Below, one piece after another: positions 1-8,923 of a stretch of DNA of 48,469 bases. The notes beneath the pieces were generated by a model, which worked only from the letters and a program-made list of their open reading frames with translations, did no database searches and was not told the origin of the DNA. Both the position numbers and the translations under genes were made by a program. Each line of letters opens with the position of its first letter. Positions within the stretch are counted from its first letter, which is position 1. Source of the DNA: Oscillospiraceae bacterium (GTDB lineage: Bacteria; Bacillota; Clostridia; Oscillospirales; Oscillospiraceae); assembly GCA_017405865.1 (NCBI GenBank), contig JAFQZN010000018.1:1-48469 (forward strand), read 5' to 3'.

Positions 1-1
1 C

Positions 2-397
2 GCTATGGGTATGCAGGGAGCCGGACCGATTACCGGACCGCAGCTTATGGCAGAGATTGGCGACGTTCGCCGTTTTACGAACAAAGCCGCGCTGGTGGCT
101 TTCGCCGGCGTGGATGCTCCGCCGTTTCAATCTGGTACGTTTGACTCCAAGTCCCGCCACGTTTCAAAGCGAGGATCTCCGCATCTCAGGCGGGCACTGT
201 TTACCGTTTGCAGCGTGATCCTGCAACTCTCCAATCCTGAAAATGCGGTCTTTCAATTTATGGACAGGAAACGGGCAGAGGGAAAACACTTCTATGTTTA
301 TACCGTGGCCGGCGGAGCAAAATTCTTGCGTATTTACTACGCGAAGGTCAAAGAACACCTTGATTTGTTGGCTTCGCAAAGCAGCAGTGCAGCGTAA
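2..397 (+). CDS. IS110-family transposase, C-terminal part (cut by window start)
   Basis: The reading frame is already open at the window edge, so only the last ~131 residues are visible. They match the C-terminal 'Transposase_20' part of IS110/IS116/IS902 transposases: a GAGPITGPQLMAEIGD-type start, then GVDAPPFQSG, then SKRGSPHLRRALF, with the catalytic serine region of this family expected in this half. IS110 enzymes are DEDD/serine recombinases that use a noncoding RNA from their own ends to pick targets. The usual RuvC-like N-terminal half would lie left of the window. The frame is intact up to its TAA stop, so nothing shows that the copy is dead. It borders the defence island and may have helped bring it in, which is inference. 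Confidence 0.88.
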   Translation, partial: AMGMQGAGPITGPQLMAEIGDVRRFTNKAALVAFAGVDAPPFQSGTFDSKSRHVSKRGSPHLRRALFTVCSVILQLSNPENAVFQFMDRKRAEGKHFYVYTVAGGAKFLRIYYAKVKEHLDLLASQSSSAA

Positions 398-664
398 TAT
401 TCCTATCCTTGTTTGATTGACTGCAGGGACGCTGCCGCAGTGCTCCTGCCACAGTACCCCTGGGCAATATCCACAGTTAATGTTCTCCCAGATCTGCGAA
501 GCAGTTTCCTTTGCAGGTCTGTTTGTTATGCCTACATTCGGTTCTCACGCGCAATACAATTCGTTTGCATTTTGGGGCTTGACAACTATTTGCAGGTTTG
601 CCCAAGACGTATGCCCCCTGAATGGACGCATAAATAATTGCGTTGTTCGGCGGCTTATGCCTGA
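398..664. other. Noncoding 3' flank of the IS110-type transposase
   Basis: This stretch has no supported gene. It should contain the right end of the insertion sequence, but IS110 elements lack clear terminal inverted repeats and I cannot place the boundary. Short self-complementary segments occur near 420-450 (gcagggacgctgccgc, then gtgctcctgccac). In the IS1111 subgroup the guide RNA is encoded downstream of the transposase, so this segment could encode it; in the IS110 subgroup it lies upstream and would be outside the window. Confidence 0.35.
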
Positions 665-2458
665 TCAAAGATTACGCAAGTATTCTTCAACGTTGATATA
701 TTCGACACCGTTTTCCGAATGCGGCTCTCCGCGGTAGATCACATATTTCCCCGCGATCGTGCCGTATTGGCGTTCCGTTTCGGCGCACTTCTGCGCATCT
801 GCCAAATGCCGGTACTGTTCGGCAACCGCTTCCGTAGAATGCTTGATTTCATAAATCTTGCAGGTAAGCGTCTGCGGATCGCATACCACCATATCGAATT
901 CTCCGATCGCAAACTGCAGCTTGAACACCTGCATATCTGGCTTCGCCAGCTTGGTTTCCAGCAGGACGATCTCTTCCATCATTCGGCCTTTGATCTCGCT
1001 GCGGATACGTTCAAGAACGGCGTTTCGTTCGACGATATCCAGCTCCGCAAAAACGGCGTCCGAAATAATGCTCTGCACCAGTTCTTCTGCCTGCACGTAC
1101 CGCATACCCGGCTGCGTAATCACAGAAACGGAATCCTTTTGCCCGGTGTACGGAATGTGATTCACGTCGATATCCATCACAAGATCAAGAAGTTTCAGGT
1201 ATTCGCGGATCTCGGATACGTGGGCGTCGTGAATCGCAACGCGCTGTTCTTCCTTGTTGAGGATCTCCAGCGCTTCTTTCAAGTGCGCCGTCACGGCAGG
1301 AATATCAATACGGTCAAGAATATCGTTGGGTCGGCTGCGATCGCGGCGAAGATTTCTTGCCGAGATGGCCAAATCGTTCGATTCAAACGTTCGCGTCAGC
1401 GTTTCAACCGCAAATCGGTGGTTCATATCTTCGATGACGCGATTGATCGCGCTGGTCAGCTCGTGCCTGTCATACAGTTCCCGAAGGCTTCTGAAATGCT
1501 CACCGTTCTGATAGCACTTCAAAGAGTGCTGAATGTTTTTCGCAATCGCGCTGTCGATGTATTCGCCTGTCTTTTTCGCGCTTGCAAAAGAAGAATTCTC
1601 GTTGTAATCAACACCGCTGAGGCTCATCGTCCCGCCGTAGCGAATATACTCGTCAATGCCCTTGATGCCCAGGACGCGCTCGAATTCGCGGTACGGGATG
1701 AACGTCGTGTGGAGCAGGACGCAGCGATCGAAAAGCTGCTCATCCTCCGAGAAAAGAAAGCCCAGAGAATCCGTGCCGGAAAGCACGATTTTCATACCGG
1801 AAGCAGCAAAAATGTCGGAGAACAGCGCTGCGCCTTCGATGAAGTCCTGCATCAAGGTCACTTCGTCCATAAAGACGTACTGATAACCGGCGGATTCCAG
1901 CCGTTTCAGGTCTGCGTTCACGTCTGCCAGCGTATCGGAGGACTTGATCTGAATGAAAACGGTCTTCTGCAGATCCGCCTCGCTCATATCCGCGATCACC
2001 TGACGGATCAGGGTCGTTTTGCCCGTCCGGCGCAGGCCGTAGAGGATCATTACCTTCTCCGTCGTGCCATCATACAGGTAATTCTTGAGTTTTGCAAAGC
2101 AGTCTCTTTTCTTGAAGCGCTTCACTTGTTCCACGTATCGTTTCAGCGAATCCCCGATGCGAACGTAGGTATGGAACGGCTCGGCGTCGTTCTTTTTGGG
2201 AGCGTTTTTTCGCACCGGCTTCGGCAAAGATGCTTTCAGGCCTTTCAGTTCCTTTTCAAGCGCCTTCCGCTTCTCGATCTGTGTCTTCATTTCCATTGCC
2301 TTTTCGGCATCGATATAGGTTTCCTTCCGTTTGCCGTTCACGGTAACGCGGTGATAATAATAGACGCCGCTTCCGACTTTTTTGGTCGTGATGCTTCCTG
2401 CGGGAAGCGAAGCGATTTCCCGTTCCAGCGCATAGATGCGATTTTCTGAATCATTCAT
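665..2458 (-). CDS. AAA (AAA_14-like) ATPase with C-terminal nuclease-like domain
   Basis: A 597-residue P-loop ATPase. Walker A is GLRRTGKTT (residues 141-149) and Walker B is QYVFMDE (193-199), followed by a sensor-like LSGTDS, the layout of the AAA_14/DUF4143 ATPases common in mobile and defence regions. The N-terminal ~50 residues (YYYHRVTVNGKRKETYID) resemble the short DUF6788-type DNA-associated module. Near the C-terminus GEFDMVV (519-525) followed by YEIKHS (536-541) fits a PD-(D/E)XK nuclease core, with E520/D522 and E537-x-K539 as candidate ligands. The start is ATG after an AGGAGGTGC-type ribosome binding site. Transcription should come from the adjacent palindromic promoter. The gene is divergent from the restriction operon at 2689. 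Function is unknown; an NTP-driven nuclease or toxin-like role is inference. Confidence 0.75.
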   Translation of the reverse strand: MNDSENRIYALEREIASLPAGSITTKKVGSGVYYYHRVTVNGKRKETYIDAEKAMEMKTQIEKRKALEKELKGLKASLPKPVRKNAPKKNDAEPFHTYVRIGDSLKRYVEQVKRFKKRDCFAKLKNYLYDGTTEKVMILYGLRRTGKTTLIRQVIADMSEADLQKTVFIQIKSSDTLADVNADLKRLESAGYQYVFMDEVTLMQDFIEGAALFSDIFAASGMKIVLSGTDSLGFLFSEDEQLFDRCVLLHTTFIPYREFERVLGIKGIDEYIRYGGTMSLSGVDYNENSSFASAKKTGEYIDSAIAKNIQHSLKCYQNGEHFRSLRELYDRHELTSAINRVIEDMNHRFAVETLTRTFESNDLAISARNLRRDRSRPNDILDRIDIPAVTAHLKEALEILNKEEQRVAIHDAHVSEIREYLKLLDLVMDIDVNHIPYTGQKDSVSVITQPGMRYVQAEELVQSIISDAVFAELDIVERNAVLERIRSEIKGRMMEEIVLLETKLAKPDMQVFKLQFAIGEFDMVVCDPQTLTCKIYEIKHSTEAVAEQYRHLADAQKCAETERQYGTIAGKYVIYRGEPHSENGVEYINVEEYLRNL

Positions 2459-2480
2459 CGTACTGCACCTCCTATGCTAC

Positions 2481-2533
2481 TATACCCAATTATACCCAAA
2501 ACATTCAATTTGTCAAGGGTATAATTGGGTATA
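2481..2533 (-). promoter_or_regulatory. Sigma-A promoter with perfect 17-bp inverted repeats (operator) for the AAA ATPase gene
   Basis: On the minus strand TTGACA (2516-2511) and TATAAT (2494-2489) are both perfect and 16 nt apart. The left arm tatacccaattataccc (2481-2497) contains the -10; its exact reverse complement lies at 2517-2533, just upstream of the -35. Two perfect 17-bp arms separated by 19 bp around a consensus promoter are best read as a repressor operator. No dedicated repressor gene is adjacent, so autoregulation by the ATPase itself or control by an island regulator is possible. Confidence 0.8.
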
Positions 2534-2621
2534 GTCCAAAAGTATTGTTAATGCCTGCTAATGCCGTTTGATATTGCAGTGCTGTCAAACCGTCGTGGCA
2601 GTTTCTTGGGCCATGATAAAA

Positions 2622-2650
2622 TTGACAGTTTGCCGCTTGTGCAGTATAAT
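2622..2650 (+). promoter_or_regulatory. Consensus sigma-A promoter for the restriction-modification operon
   Basis: TTGACA (2622-2627) and TATAAT (2645-2650) with 17-nt spacing form a perfect vegetative promoter. Transcription would start near 2657, giving a short leader of about 32 nt to the ATG at 2689. It is divergent from the ATPase promoter about 110 bp away. Confidence 0.8.
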
Positions 2651-2688
2651 GAGAATGGTAAGGATTAAGCAGGAATGTGGTAGACGCT

Positions 2689-3669
2689 ATGGAAAAGAAT
2701 TTGATCGATATAAAAGAAAACTTCATATATCGTCTTGATAACGAGTTGCTCGATATCCTCTTGAAAGATCGTTCCTCCGGCAAGAATATCATCTGGGCGA
2801 CAGATAACTATTCTGCTCGTGGGTACGGCTACCAGTGGTATGACAACATAACCGTTCCGTCCGTGACCGGGCATAACGGCAATGTTGTCAAGCCGCGCGT
2901 TGAGAAATCGAAGAAAGAGCAAACAGAGCGCATCAAGCAAAAAGCAGAGGTATTTACGCCTTCGTGGATCTGCAACAAGCAAAACAATCTCGTAGATAAT
3001 GCCTGGTTTGACAAGGATTTCGTTTTCAACACCGAGACTGGCACGGCCTGGATTTCTACGAAGGAGAAGATTACCTTCCCGACGCCGAGCGGCAAATCGT
3101 GGCAGGACTATGTTTCGGACACACGCCTTGAAATCACCTGCGGCGAAGCGCCGTATCTGGCAAGCCGCTATGATACCGTTACCGGTAAATACATCCCCGT
3201 TGAAGACCGTATCGGTCTGCTTGACAGGAAGCTGCGCGTTGTTTCGGAAAACACGGATTCTGGTGAAGACTGGCTCAAGTGGGCGATCGTCGCTTACCAG
3301 AGCACTTACGGGTTTGACTGGCAGGGGGATAATGTTCTTCTTGCCCGCGAAAACCTTCTGTTCACGTTTATAGACTACTATCAGACCAGGTTCATTGCGC
3401 CTGTAGCGGTTTCGCTGCTGCGGGAGATCGCCGAGATCCTTTCCTGGAACATCTGGCAGATGGACGGGCTGAAATTCGTCATACCGGATAGCTGCAAGGA
3501 AGTTGAGGAAGCGCAGCTTTCGTTGTTCAGCGATCAGGCCGAAAGAGCGCCTTGTCCCGGTTGTGCGAAAAATGATCCGTATTCGCATACCGGCATCTAC
3601 TGTAAAATCAAAGACTGGAAAGCAAATAAGACGGTGAAATTCGTTTCACTGCTGAAAGCAGGACGGTGA
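2689..3669 (+). CDS. Restriction-modification accessory protein ('subunit M'-like)
   Basis: A 326-residue soluble protein, first gene of the restriction operon; its stop is 4 nt before the methylase start. From memory, close relatives sit in the same position before large Eco57I-type methylases and are annotated 'restriction endonuclease subunit M'; the conserved block starts MEKNLIDIKENF, which supports the ATG at 2689 over the in-frame GTG at 2677. The segment AEVFTPSWICNKQNN (near residue 87) resembles the FTP/YTP substrate motif near the N-terminus of N6-adenine methyltransferases, and LEITCGEAPYLASRYD follows. I see no NPPY and no classical SAM-binding glycine motif, so it is probably a helper or specificity partner, not an independent methylase. 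A Cys pair cluster (PCPGCAKND...YC) near the end could bind zinc. Confidence 0.7.
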   Translation: MEKNLIDIKENFIYRLDNELLDILLKDRSSGKNIIWATDNYSARGYGYQWYDNITVPSVTGHNGNVVKPRVEKSKKEQTERIKQKAEVFTPSWICNKQNNLVDNAWFDKDFVFNTETGTAWISTKEKITFPTPSGKSWQDYVSDTRLEITCGEAPYLASRYDTVTGKYIPVEDRIGLLDRKLRVVSENTDSGEDWLKWAIVAYQSTYGFDWQGDNVLLARENLLFTFIDYYQTRFIAPVAVSLLREIAEILSWNIWQMDGLKFVIPDSCKEVEEAQLSLFSDQAERAPCPGCAKNDPYSHTGIYCKIKDWKANKTVKFVSLLKAGR

Positions 3670-3673
3670 AATA

Positions 3674-6600
3674 ATGGAATATTCAATTCTTGACAACATT
3701 ATCATAGGCAGAGTCGATCCGCACATCTATGCCTTTTCAACGAATACCGTCCCCAATTATCTCAAAGTCGGAGATACTTATCGTCCTGTCTCTGTTCGCC
3801 TGCAAGAATGGCGGGAGCATTTCCCGGATCTGCAAAAAGAATACGAAGGAATCGCAAAAGCTGATAACAACATATACTTCCGCGATTATGCCGTGCATTA
3901 TTTTCTCGAGCAAGATCGGAGAAAGATTCGTCTGCAACAAGCAGAGTTGCGCCCCGGTGTTTACTATTCCAAAGAGTTTTTCAAAGAAACAACGGCACAG
4001 GACGTTATTGATGCAGTTGACGACATAGTGCGTGATTACAATGAAAAGGGCGGAAAATATCAGTTTTATGACGCAGAAACGCGCCTGCCCGAAGCGCACA
4101 TATACGCCAGAACAGAATCATTCGAGCCGCGTCCGAATCAAGCGGCGACAATCCGGCAGTTCAAAGAGGCCGTGGCTTCCGGAAGAACAAATCTTCTGAT
4201 GTATGCGGTAATGCGTTTCGGCAAGTCTTTTACATCGATGTGTTGTGCGCTCGAAATGGACGCCGAAATTGTCACGGTCGTGTCCGCAAAAGCTGACGTA
4301 AAAGAAGAATGGAAAAAGACGGTTGAAAGCCATACCAAATTTGCTGACTACGCCTTTCTTACTGCAGATAATCTTGCTGCCGACCAGAGAGCTATTCGCA
4401 AAATCGTAGACGGCGGAAAGAAAGTCGTCGTTTTCTTGACCCTCCAGGACTTGCGGGGCGAAACGATCAAAGACAAACACAGAGAAGTGTTTGGCAATCA
4501 GATTGACTTGCTTATCGTAGACGAGACTCATTTTGGTGCGCGTGCTGAAAAGTACGGGCAGGTTCTGCGCGCGAACGGGTACGAAAAAGACGTCAAAAAC
4601 AAGATCGATACAGAAGAAGACTACGTCGAATCATCAGACGCGGACGAGCAGATCAAGGTGCTTGACGCGCGCATAAAACTGCACCTTTCCGGCACGCCTT
4701 ATCGCATCCTGATGGGAAGTGAATTCTCAAAGGACGACATTATTGCATTTTATCAGTTCACGGATATCGTAAAAGACCAGGAAAAATGGATCAAGGAAAA
4801 CAATGAGGCCGACGAGCCGGAAGAGGAATGGAATAACCCATACTATGGTTTTCCACAGATGGTTCGCTTTGCGTTCAATCCGAACGAGTCGTCCCGCCGA
4901 CGCCTCAAAGAGTTGCGCGAAAGCGGCATTTCCTACGCTTTTTCTGCCCTTTTAAAGCCTCAGTCGGTCAAAAAGTCGGTCGACGGAAAACACAAGAAGT
5001 TCATATTTGAGCAGGAGATCCTGGATCTGCTGGAAGTCATTGACGGCAGCAAAGATGACACAGAACTGCTCGGATTCTTGGATTATGAACGTATCAAGTC
5101 GGGCAATATGTGCCGCCATATCGTTATGGTTCTGCCCTATTGCGCTTCCTGCGATGCAATGGAAGAACTGATCCGCGCGAATTCGAACAGATTCAGAAAT
5201 CTCAACGGGTACGAGATTATCAACATTTCCGGCGTTGATCGGCAAAAGAATTATCGGTCTTCCAACGATATCAAAGTTAAAATACGCCAATGTGAGGCGG
5301 AAGGGAAGAAAACCTTCACTCTCACTGTAAACCGTATGCTGACCGGCAGCACGGTGGAGGAATGGGATACTATGCTCTTTTTGAAGGATACTGCTTCACC
5401 GCAGGAATACGATCAGGCGGTATTCCGTTTGCAGAATCAGCTTGTCAAGAAATATGTGGACAAGCAGGGTCATGTGATCAAGTATAATATGAAGCCGCAG
5501 ACGCTTCTCGTAGACTTCCTGCCGGACAGAATGTTCCGCATGCAGGAACAGAAGTCGCAAATCTACAATGTGAACGTGGAAGAGGCCGGTAACAGCCGCC
5601 TGGAAGACCGTATCCGCGAGGAACTTCGTGTATCCCCGATCATCGTTATGAACAGCGATAAAATGGAGCAGGTGCAGGCATCCGATATCCTCCACGCAGT
5701 CAGCGAATATTCCAAGACGCGCGGTGTGGCAGAAGAGACGGCAGAGATTCCTGTTGATTTGTCTCTTATGGACATTGCTGCGATCCGGGATGCTATTGAG
5801 CAGGAAAATGAGCTCGGTTCGAAAGCGGGCTTCTCCGCCAAGGCCCATGAGGGAGAGGGTGAAGGCAGCGACCTGGATACGCCGGAGGATGACGCTGGCA
5901 GCGATACGGGCGCTGGGAGCGGAGACGGCCATGGAGATGGCCAAGGCTCCGGTGGAGAGAATGGCGCTGAACAGAGCGAAAGCAAAAAAGATCCCATCAA
6001 GCAGTTCCGGTCATATTATGCGCGTATCCTGTTCTTTGCGTTCCTGACGCGGGATACACTGATTTCTCTCGAAGAGATTATCGCGAAAATGGATGCGCCG
6101 GAAAATGCCAGAATCGCTCGGAACATCGGCATTTCCAGACCCATTTTGGAAGCCATTCAGGGCAATATCAACAAGTTCATCTTGCGGGATTTGGACTATA
6201 AAATTCACAATCTGAACAAGCTCTCCCATGATGATACTGTTGACCCCATTGAACGGGCGTCTGTGGCAGTTCGCAAATTCGGCAAGCTGGGCGAATCGGA
6301 GGTCATCACCCCAAAGAATATCTGCGAGGATATGATCGCGCTGATCCCCGATGAGGGTTTTGCCAATGCGTTGCACAACGGGCACAAGGTTCTTGATATT
6401 GCCGGAAAGGCAGGCGAATTTGCCCTTGCTGTATATGAACGGTTGAAGAGGCTGGGATTTGATGATGCAGCCATTCGAAATTCCATATGCACAATCCCAA
6501 CGTCCGGCATCACCTATGAATTCACCCGTATGGTATACGAGATTCTCGACCTGAATGTTGCCTGCCTTGCGGACAAGTTTACCGCCTATGATCTGCTGGA

Positions 6601-7714
6601 AATGAAGAACGCCAGCGGGAAAATCGACTATGAAAAGATAGCGGCGCTGCTGACGCAGGCAAAGCCGTTCAACACGGTCACTCTGCACGATACGGTTGCG
6701 GAAGGAGATGAGAAAGTGAAATTTGATGTTGTAGTGGGCAATCCGCCCTATCAGATCAGCGATGGTGGCGCACAGGCAAGCGCAAAGCCAATCTATAACA
6801 ATTTTGTTGCTGTGGCAAAAGAACTGGCACCAGCATATATGACAATCATTATGCCTACACGCTGGTATGCAGGAGGCAAGGGGCTTGATGACTTCCGAAA
6901 CGCGATGCTTGAAGATGCCACGATCCAAGAGCTTCACGATTTCCTTCATCCGGAAGAAGTGTTCCCCGGGACTAACAATCGCGGCGGAATCTGTTATCTG
7001 ATGTGGAATGCTCAACATGATAACAGACGAAACCCTGTTACCATCACTACGCACGAAGGTGAGGGGCGCACTTCTGTTTCACATCGCAATCTGAGATTCA
7101 GAGATATGGATATATTCGTGCGGTATAGTAAAGCAATTGAGATTGTAAGCAAGGTTGTTCCCGAAGGCACAGATACAATAAGCAATTATGTTTCGGCAGC
7201 AAAAGCATTTGGATATAGAACATTCTTTATTAACGATCCAAACTTCAGGGAAAGCCCGACGGGGCTATCATCTCCAGTAAAGTGCTATGGCCGCGCTGGT
7301 AGAGTGGGATATGTCGAAAAAGACGAAGTCCCAAGCCATACAGATTGGATTTGTCGATGGAAGGTATATGTTCCTGAATCCAATAACATCGGCACAGAGC
7401 TAAATGATGATAATCAAAACGCATTCGTTGGCGAGCCGGAAACAATTTGCACTGAGACATTTTTGGTAATCGGCGCGGAATTGGAGTTGAACGAAGCAAG
7501 TGCGATTAATCTGTCAAACTATCTCAAAACAAGATTCGCACGTTTCCTTTTAAGCCTTGCAAAGATTAGTCAGCATGGAACGGCCAAAACATATCGCTTT
7601 GTTCCCCTCCAAGTTTTCTCAAGACCGTGGACGGACGAAGAACTGTATGCGAAGTATAATCTGACCGCTGACGAGATCGCTTTTATCGAAGCAACAATAA
7701 AGCCGATGGAGTAA
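3674..7714 (+). CDS. Single-chain restriction-modification enzyme: GIY-YIG nuclease, SF2 helicase, Eco57I-type N6-adenine methyltransferase
   Basis: A 1346-residue multidomain protein. Residues ~15-110 look like a GIY-YIG/T5orf172 nuclease (HIYAF...YLKVGDT...VRLQEW). An SF2 helicase/translocase follows: a Walker A-like MRFGKS (180-185), box II DETH (283-286), motif III SGTP (339-342) and a motif VI region with QAVFRLQNQ. A Gly/Asp/Glu-rich linker covers ~715-770. The methyltransferase has a TPKNICEDM block, a SAM-motif I-like DIAGKAGEF (from 908) and catalytic NPPY (1023-1026). The C-terminal ~300 residues are probably target recognition and end LTADEIAFIEATIKPME, a tail I know from Eco57I-like methylases. 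Cutting, translocation and methylation in one chain resemble type ISP/IIG logic, but with GIY-YIG in place of the usual PD-(D/E)XK nuclease. Intact frame; Shine-Dalgarno AGGACGG. Confidence 0.85.
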   Translation: MEYSILDNIIIGRVDPHIYAFSTNTVPNYLKVGDTYRPVSVRLQEWREHFPDLQKEYEGIAKADNNIYFRDYAVHYFLEQDRRKIRLQQAELRPGVYYSKEFFKETTAQDVIDAVDDIVRDYNEKGGKYQFYDAETRLPEAHIYARTESFEPRPNQAATIRQFKEAVASGRTNLLMYAVMRFGKSFTSMCCALEMDAEIVTVVSAKADVKEEWKKTVESHTKFADYAFLTADNLAADQRAIRKIVDGGKKVVVFLTLQDLRGETIKDKHREVFGNQIDLLIVDETHFGARAEKYGQVLRANGYEKDVKNKIDTEEDYVESSDADEQIKVLDARIKLHLSGTPYRILMGSEFSKDDIIAFYQFTDIVKDQEKWIKENNEADEPEEEWNNPYYGFPQMVRFAFNPNESSRRRLKELRESGISYAFSALLKPQSVKKSVDGKHKKFIFEQEILDLLEVIDGSKDDTELLGFLDYERIKSGNMCRHIVMVLPYCASCDAMEELIRANSNRFRNLNGYEIINISGVDRQKNYRSSNDIKVKIRQCEAEGKKTFTLTVNRMLTGSTVEEWDTMLFLKDTASPQEYDQAVFRLQNQLVKKYVDKQGHVIKYNMKPQTLLVDFLPDRMFRMQEQKSQIYNVNVEEAGNSRLEDRIREELRVSPIIVMNSDKMEQVQASDILHAVSEYSKTRGVAEETAEIPVDLSLMDIAAIRDAIEQENELGSKAGFSAKAHEGEGEGSDLDTPEDDAGSDTGAGSGDGHGDGQGSGGENGAEQSESKKDPIKQFRSYYARILFFAFLTRDTLISLEEIIAKMDAPENARIARNIGISRPILEAIQGNINKFILRDLDYKIHNLNKLSHDDTVDPIERASVAVRKFGKLGESEVITPKNICEDMIALIPDEGFANALHNGHKVLDIAGKAGEFALAVYERLKRLGFDDAAIRNSICTIPTSGITYEFTRMVYEILDLNVACLADKFTAYDLLEMKNASGKIDYEKIAALLTQAKPFNTVTLHDTVAEGDEKVKFDVVVGNPPYQISDGGAQASAKPIYNNFVAVAKELAPAYMTIIMPTRWYAGGKGLDDFRNAMLEDATIQELHDFLHPEEVFPGTNNRGGICYLMWNAQHDNRRNPVTITTHEGEGRTSVSHRNLRFRDMDIFVRYSKAIEIVSKVVPEGTDTISNYVSAAKAFGYRTFFINDPNFRESPTGLSSPVKCYGRAGRVGYVEKDEVPSHTDWICRWKVYVPESNNIGTELNDDNQNAFVGEPETICTETFLVIGAELELNEASAINLSNYLKTRFARFLLSLAKISQHGTAKTYRFVPLQVFSRPWTDEELYAKYNLTADEIAFIEATIKPME

Positions 7715-7720
7715 AAGGAA

Positions 7721-8059
7721 ATGAATGATTACCTGAACACATTTGAACAGTATAAAGACATCAAGGAAATCGCCGATCTGATCGACGAAGTTAGAAAGCT
7801 GCGGGAATACTATTGCACGCAGCAATTTGACAGGATGCAGCAGCTCATTAACGAGCTAACCGGCAAATACTTTGTCGAAACGCTCACTTGGAACGCAACC
7901 CATCCCGCAATGCCCATTACTGTACAGCAGGCATATTTGAATGCCGAAACCTTTCTGCGCCTGAAAGGGATCTCCATTTTGCTTCAAAAGGGCATAAAAC
8001 CGCAGGTACAGTTATCGGCTGAAGAAGCAGCCTTTATTGAATCCACCATCATGCCGTAG
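7721..8059 (+). CDS. Small protein sharing the C-terminal tail of the methylase
   Basis: A 112-residue protein starting 6 nt after the methylase stop. Its last residues, LSAEEAAFIESTIMP, closely mirror the methylase tail LTADEIAFIEATIKP, so the two probably share a short structural element. The N-terminal half (YKDIKEIADLIDEVRKLREYY) is predicted helical. It could be a decoy, a specificity modulator or a duplicated 3' fragment of the methylase gene that gained its own start. The Shine-Dalgarno AAAAGGAA abuts the ATG, so translation probably depends on coupling from upstream. I do not recognise a named family. Confidence 0.6.
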   Translation: MNDYLNTFEQYKDIKEIADLIDEVRKLREYYCTQQFDRMQQLINELTGKYFVETLTWNATHPAMPITVQQAYLNAETFLRLKGISILLQKGIKPQVQLSAEEAAFIESTIMP

Positions 8060-8071
8060 GAGTAACTGTTT

Positions 8072-8923
8072 ATGGATAGCCACGAATGTGATGGAAGCAC
8101 AATCCGCCTACTGAATCAGCAGATGATAGCTCAAGACAAAGAGTGCCAAAAGACGATAGCGGAAATGCGTGCTGTTGAAAAGTTTTTGAGCGATTTTGGC
8201 TTTCTGTCTTTTGGCCGTGATTTTGTCATTTGTGGGAGACATACGTTTTCTCTGCAAATGATCTCAACTGCCTTTGAACTCACGGCGGGCAGCATAATCT
8301 CCTGCTGTGAATCTGGCTGCATGGCGGACGCCTACTCATTGCTGCGAAAGTATCGAGATGATTTGTTTTTCTATCTGTACGTTGTGGTTTATGATTCTTG
8401 CAATAAGTTAGATAACAAATCGCCGGCAGTTACACAAATGGAAACTAATATTGAGCGGTGGATCAATAATGACCTTGATGATTTATATATCGGGACGGTT
8501 CTGCAGGCTATCGGCCAATCTCCAAAGGTAAGAGATGCTGTTCGGAAATATGACTTGAAGTCTTACTTTGATGATCTCGGAGTAAGACTAAATAACTACG
8601 TCCATAGCAATGGGGTATTTTTCTACAATCTTAATGTTAACACATTTCCAGGGAAAACCTTGCAAAAGCAGTTACTGTCATTACTGACAGATATGCGTTC
8701 TATTACGATTGCGTTTCTCTTTTTGCTCGCCCTCTGCTCGCCGTTATCAATCATGTCTACAGACTATGTAGACTATCTTGATTGCAATATGACCCCACCG
8801 GACGGCTCTCAATACTGGGTCGCGCCGTTCATTTCGGAGTTTTTCAAAAACAATCTGGATCTGATTGACGAAAGCTGTATGAAGTATTTGCAGGATAATA
8901 CACTTATGGAGTTTGAGTCGTAG
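8072..8923 (+). CDS. Unknown protein, HEPN-like features, last gene of the restriction operon
   Basis: A 283-residue, mostly helical protein with GGAG ribosome binding (taggagtaactgtttatg). The segment AYSLLRKYRDDLFFYLY (near residue 90) and later NNYVHSNG (near 175) match the pattern of HEPN-like/DUF5677-like proteins, in which an LLR...E/D helix is followed by a conserved (N/R)xxxH. A hydrophobic run with FLFLLALCSPLSIM (near 215) might touch a membrane or a protein core. It shares the operon and strand with the restriction genes, so an accessory or abortive role is plausible. No nuclease activity can be claimed, because the RxxxxH of toxin-type HEPN is not clearly present. Confidence 0.55.
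   Translation: MDSHECDGSTIRLLNQQMIAQDKECQKTIAEMRAVEKFLSDFGFLSFGRDFVICGRHTFSLQMISTAFELTAGSIISCCESGCMADAYSLLRKYRDDLFFYLYVVVYDSCNKLDNKSPAVTQMETNIERWINNDLDDLYIGTVLQAIGQSPKVRDAVRKYDLKSYFDDLGVRLNNYVHSNGVFFYNLNVNTFPGKTLQKQLLSLLTDMRSITIAFLFLLALCSPLSIMSTDYVDYLDCNMTPPDGSQYWVAPFISEFFKNNLDLIDESCMKYLQDNTLMEFES

Noticed and set aside
719-2449. Very long open frame on the plus strand opposite the AAA ATPase gene
   Set aside because: It has no ribosome binding site and no recognisable domain; it is the antisense shadow of a gene with strong codon bias. The same applies to long antisense frames opposite the secreted protein (17-21.7 kb), miaB, mutL and parB.
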